Part shown: positions 57,445 through 64,000 of the stretch, one piece after another
Layout: every line of letters starts with the position of its first letter
Numbering within the stretch: the first letter of the stretch is position 1
Origin: Streptococcus oralis
GTDB taxonomy: Bacteria > Bacillota > Bacilli > Lactobacillales > Streptococcaceae
NCBI RefSeq assembly: GCF_001983955.1
Contig: NZ_CP019562.1
Coordinates: 1,426,001-1,490,000, forward strand
DNA: 64,000 nt
Direction: 5' to 3'
Made by a program: the position numbers and the translations under genes
Notes under the pieces: generated by a model
Seen by the model: the letters and a program-made list of their open reading frames with translations, nothing else
What the model was told of the DNA's origin: nothing
Database searches by the model: none

Positions 57445-58284
57445 TTAACCTTTGACCGCTCCCATAGTAATACCCTGAGTGAAGGATTTTTGGAAGACAA
57501 GGAAGACCGTTACGATTGGCACGGCTGCAAGAGCTGCACCCGCCATGATCAAACCATAGTTGGTTGCCATTTCGGCCTGCATGGTCGCAACCCCGAGTGA
57601 GATAGTCAAGTTTTGACGTGAAGTCAACATAACCAACTGCATAAAGTAGTCGTTCCAAGTATTGATGAAGGTAAAGATTGCAAGGGCTGCAAATCCTGGT
57701 TTCACGATAGGGAAGGCTACGCTCCAGAAGGTACGAATCTCACCACAACCGTCGATTTTAGCTGATTCAAGCAATTCTGTAGGGATGTTTTCGCTGAACT
57801 GTTTCATAAGGAAGACCCCAAATGGCCATCCAATCAAAGGCAAGATAACTGCCCAAAGAGTATCGTGAATTCCCATGAAGTTGACGATACGTACCAATGG
57901 TACAAGGACAACTTGTTTTGGAAGAGCCATGGCAGCGATAAAGACTGCAAAGAGAATGCGCTGACCATAGAAACGTTTTTTAGCCAAGACATAACCTGCT
58001 AGAGAAGAGGTTGCACAGACTAAGAACATGGTTACCAGTGAGATAAATACAGAGTTCCACATCCACTGCATAGCAGGGTTTTGCACCATGAGTTGTTGGA
58101 AGTTCTCCATGGTTGGCATTTTAGGGAACCACTGTGGTGGAATCATAATGGTATCAGGCTGTGATTTGAAGGCCCCTGTCAAGATCCAGTAGAATGGAAA
58201 GATGAACAGTACGGTCAACAAGAGCAAGATAATCGTTGAAATAACAGTGAAAGCTGTTAAAGGTTTCTTTTGTGTAGGTTGCAT
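57445..58284 (-). CDS. sialic-acid ABC transporter permease (SatC-like)
   Basis: A 279-aa MalG-type permease with six helices; the EAA loop is LLESAKIDGCGEIRTFWSVAFPIVKP. It ends about 16 bp from its partner permease gene and forms a heterodimer with it. The order binding protein, permease, permease and the nan context match pneumococcal SatABC, the main sialic-acid importer. No ATPase is encoded; a shared ATPase such as MsmK elsewhere is expected. Confidence 0.88.
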   Translation of the reverse strand: MQPTQKKPLTAFTVISTIILLLLTVLFIFPFYWILTGAFKSQPDTIMIPPQWFPKMPTMENFQQLMVQNPAMQWMWNSVFISLVTMFLVCATSSLAGYVLAKKRFYGQRILFAVFIAAMALPKQVVLVPLVRIVNFMGIHDTLWAVILPLIGWPFGVFLMKQFSENIPTELLESAKIDGCGEIRTFWSVAFPIVKPGFAALAIFTFINTWNDYFMQLVMLTSRQNLTISLGVATMQAEMATNYGLIMAGAALAAVPIVTVFLVFQKSFTQGITMGAVKG

Positions 58285-58299
58285 AACTGTCTCCTTTCT

Positions 58300-59196
58300 T
58301 TAGTATTCTACGTCGTTTCCGAGGATCTTGAATTGAGCAAAGCTGACAATGGCAATCATCACTGCCAAGAAGACACCGATGGTATTTGCATAGCCGTACT
58401 CTGTCAATTGGAAGGCTTTTTCGTAAAGGTAGTACATCAAGGTACTTGTTGAATAGTTTGGACCACCAGAAGTCAACAACTGAATCAAGGCGAAACACTG
58501 GAATGAGTTGATAGTCGTAATGATTGCGATGTAAAGAGTTGTTGGAAGAAGGCTAGGCCATTTGATCTTCCAGAACACTTGGAACTCAGTCGCACCGTCA
58601 ACACGCGCCGCTTCAACAAGTGAGTTGTCAATATTTCCCATAGCAGCGATATAAAGGATAATCGGTTGACCAACAGATGTTGTCAAAAGGATAATCATAA
58701 TCGCTAGCAAAGCCCAGTTTTTGTCACCCAGCCAAGAAATGTTTTGGCTGATAATGTGGCTTGACTTAAGAACAAAGTTTAGAATCCCTGATAGGGGGTC
58801 ATAGATCCATTTCCATACAACCGTTACGGCAACACTACCTGTAACTACAGGAAGGAAGAAGACGAAACGATAGAAAGAACGGGCAATGGCGTTTTGATGA
58901 TAGGTTTGAGATGCTACAAAGAGCGAGAAGAGAACCACAATCGGAACAGATCCAATAACCAGGATAACGGTATTGATCAAAGACTTCACAAAGACAGGGT
59001 CTTTAAACATACGAATGTAGTTGTCCAAGCCCACAAACTCAAATTTAGTCATGGAGTAGTTGAAGAAACTTGTAATGAATCCCATAATCATAGGAGCCAA
59101 GACAAAGATCACAAAGAAGAATAACACTGGTGCTAGGAAAGCGTAGGAAATCACTGTTTCCCGCATACGAATTTTATTGACTTTCACAGTCGGCAC
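58300..59196 (-). CDS. sialic-acid ABC transporter permease (SatB-like)
   Basis: A 298-aa MalF-type permease with six helices, starting MPTVKVNKIRMRETVISYAF. The EAA loop is SLVEAARVDGATEFQVFWKI. It pairs with the permease encoded just downstream. Located after an intercistronic hairpin that separates it from the binding-protein gene. Confidence 0.88.
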   Translation of the reverse strand: MPTVKVNKIRMRETVISYAFLAPVLFFFVIFVLAPMIMGFITSFFNYSMTKFEFVGLDNYIRMFKDPVFVKSLINTVILVIGSVPIVVLFSLFVASQTYHQNAIARSFYRFVFFLPVVTGSVAVTVVWKWIYDPLSGILNFVLKSSHIISQNISWLGDKNWALLAIMIILLTTSVGQPIILYIAAMGNIDNSLVEAARVDGATEFQVFWKIKWPSLLPTTLYIAIITTINSFQCFALIQLLTSGGPNYSTSTLMYYLYEKAFQLTEYGYANTIGVFLAVMIAIVSFAQFKILGNDVEY

Positions 59197-59326
59197 CTCT
59201 CTTTCAAATAGAATAGTTTTTGATTTTCTTGAACTGTTTTAAAACCAAAATGAAATTTTTTAAGATTCGCTTATGTAAGAACTTCATTTTAATTTCGTGA
59301 CAGTTCCTACCATTTCAAACAAAAGT

Positions 59327-59365
59327 CCCCCTTTTCTTACACCATAGTGCACAGGGAAAAGGGGG
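59327..59365 (-). terminator. intercistronic hairpin between satA- and satB-like genes
   Basis: CCCCCTTTTC pairs perfectly with GAAAAGGGGG; on minus it is followed by ACTTTTG. A partial terminator or RNA-stabilising hairpin here would keep binding-protein mRNA in excess over permease mRNA. Confidence 0.75.
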
Positions 59366-59385
59366 GAATCAATCTGACTTAGTGC

Positions 59386-60762
<1,377 letters not shown>

Positions 60763-60769
60763 TTATATT

Positions 60770-60784
60770 TGTATACGTTTTCAT
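60770..60784 (-). promoter_or_regulatory. cre site upstream of the satA-like gene
   Basis: On the minus strand ATGAAAACGTATACA fits the catabolite-responsive consensus WTGNAANCGNWNNCW at every fixed position. CcpA repression of the transporter is expected. Confidence 0.7.
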
Positions 60785-60827
60785 TTCATCCGACGCATCG
60801 ACCACTCTCCTCTTTTTTGAGATTGTG

Positions 60828-61526
60828 TTATTTAAGACCGGCAACAAAGCGCTCCGTAATCTCTTTTGGTCTAGTAATCGCACCACCAACAACGATACCT
60901 CGCACCCCATATTCAAGGATTTGTTTGGCTTGTTCTGGTGTATGAATTTTCCCTTCAGCGATGACATCCACTCCTGCTTCACACAGTTTTTTGATTAGTT
61001 CAAAGTCTGGACCATCTACTTTTGGACTATAAGAGGTGTAACCTGATAGGGTTGTTCCCACAAAATCAATCCCTGCTTCGACTGCTGCTAGCCCTTCTTC
61101 AAAAGTGCTAGTATCAGCCATTAAGAGTTGATGTGGATACTTTTCTTTGACTTGTCGGATGAAGTCCTGAATTTCCAAACCGTCGTAACGTTCACGTTTG
61201 GTACAATCCAGAGCAATAACCTCAATGTCTAGTTCAGCCAACTCATCAACTTCTTTCATAGTCGCTGTAATGAATGGCTCCTGTGGCGGATAGTCACGTT
61301 TGATGATCCCAATAATCGGGAGTTTCGTAACCTCCTTGATCTCCTTGATATCACGAACACTGTTTGCTCGGATACCGACTGCTCCACCTTGCTCAGCCGC
61401 TTTGACTAGCAAGGGGATAACCCCTCCCGCTTCTGTATAAAGCGGTTCGTGAGGAAGTGCCTGGCAAGAGACAATGATTCCATCTTTGATCTGTTCAATC
61501 AAGGCTTCTTTGCTGATCTGTGGCAT
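60828..61526 (-). CDS. nanE: N-acetylmannosamine-6-phosphate 2-epimerase
   Basis: A 232-aa TIM-barrel enzyme that turns ManNAc-6-P into GlcNAc-6-[12 protein letters not shown] and [19 protein letters not shown] carry the catalytic Lys/Asp region, and [19 protein letters not shown] with [11 protein letters not shown] the phosphate-binding loops. ATG 61526 is chosen: GGGAGG lies 7 nt upstream, and the -10 at 61560-61565 excludes the longer frame starting at 61571. Confidence 0.95.
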   Translation of the reverse strand: MPQISKEALIEQIKDGIIVSCQALPHEPLYTEAGGVIPLLVKAAEQGGAVGIRANSVRDIKEIKEVTKLPIIGIIKRDYPPQEPFITATMKEVDELAELDIEVIALDCTKRERYDGLEIQDFIRQVKEKYPHQLLMADTSTFEEGLAAVEAGIDFVGTTLSGYTSYSPKVDGPDFELIKKLCEAGVDVIAEGKIHTPEQAKQILEYGVRGIVVGGAITRPKEITERFVAGLK

Positions 61527-61559
61527 CCTCTTTCCTCCCTTTCTTTCTTCTATGAGCTT

Positions 61560-61658
61560 ATTATATATCATTTGTTAAGCGCTTTCAATAGATTGTGATA
61601 GAATAGATTTCAGTTTCAAAACTATTTTATAGAACAGACTATCCTGAAAGTAGTTTCA
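61560..61658 (-). promoter_or_regulatory. promoter, cre site and activator blocks of nanE
   Basis: TTGAAA (61583-61588), 17 bp, TATAAT (61560-61565). TGTTAAGCGCTTTCA (61573-61587) is a near-perfect cre site over the -35. Upstream lie TAGATTTCAGTTTC (61604-61617) and TGAAAGTAGTTTCA (61645-61658). Both blocks recur upstream of the lyase gene with identical distances to the -35. Confidence 0.85.
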
Positions 61659-61697
61659 GACTTCTTATGATTTTGAAGCAAGCTGAATTTAATAAAG

Positions 61698-61728
61698 AAA
61701 GATAGCAGGCTGAACAACCTGCTATCTC
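61698..61728 (-). terminator. sialidase gene terminator
   Basis: On the minus strand GATAGCAGG-TTGTTCAG-CCTGCTATC is followed by TTTCTTT, past the sialidase stop. Confidence 0.8.
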
Positions 61729-61756
61729 TTCTGAGACTTATTCAAATAGCTTTTGC

Positions 61757-64000
<2,244 letters not shown>

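Noticed and set aside
57294..57500. 68-codon minus-strand frame running from the end of the satC-like gene into the palindrome
   Set aside because: Overlaps the permease coding end in another frame and then follows the hairpin arms; no start signal.

Overview
This window comes from a mitis-group Streptococcus close to S. pneumoniae, most likely S. mitis or S. oralis. The evidence is the YSIRK-type surface proteins, an IgA1 protease, a NanA-type sialidase, the ylm/fts division cluster running into a T-box-controlled ileS, and a PBP2b that aligns residue for residue with the pneumococcal numbering. Gene order recalls pneumococcus in blocks but is not identical: three large M26 metalloproteases sit in tandem between gpmA and ileS, and the sialic-acid locus is shorter. 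Almost every gene is on the minus strand; only plsC (5734-6483) and the RpiR regulator (51689-52540) are on plus.

Layout. 1-3163: start of galE (cut by the window edge), a DAO-type flavoprotein, a Nif3/DUF34 protein and trmK. 3265-6483: a P-type cation ATPase, divergent from plsC. 6526-10032: an iron-siderophore type ABC importer with a putative siderophore esterase at its 3' end. 10195-12335: cadD with a small Cys-rich upstream ORF, a cas-less CRISPR array of ten 35-nt repeats, duplicated terminator repeats, and rpsO. 12628-35210: gpmA, two related small membrane proteins and three M26 proteases (iga, then two ZmpB-like proteins of 2141 and 2710 aa). 35506-44530: T-box and ileS, divIVA, a second very short DivIVA-like protein, ylmH, ylmG, sepF, ylmE, ftsZ, ftsA. 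44746-51433: TIGR02206 membrane protein, NUDIX, murF, ddl, recR, pbp2b. 51689-64000: sialic-acid scavenging and catabolism: regulator, ROK kinase, lyase, YesL, YhcH, SatABC-type ABC transporter, nanE and the sialidase, which runs off the right edge.

How the genes work together. The sialidase releases sialic acid at the cell wall. The SatABC-type transporter imports it, the lyase cuts it to ManNAc and pyruvate, and the ROK kinase and NanE convert ManNAc to GlcNAc-6-P. The npl and nanE promoters have the same build: TTGAAA, 17 bp, a TATAAT-like -10, a cre-like palindrome on the -35, and two conserved upstream blocks at identical distances. This fits activation by the RpiR-family regulator plus carbon catabolite control. 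A 1.3-kb foreign segment between the regulator and the ROK kinase carries a SAM methyltransferase and the broken start of a large serine recombinase. It is flanked by two diverged copies of the ROK gene 3' end.

The most interesting items are the orphan CRISPR array beside cadD and its leader, the mini-DivIVA inside the division operon, the tandem protease array with alternating G5 repeats, the serine-recombinase scar, the twin nan promoters, and a PBP2b with four substitutions typical of low-affinity mosaic alleles. No rRNA or tRNA gene was recognised. All calls come from reading the sequence and from family knowledge; no searches were run.
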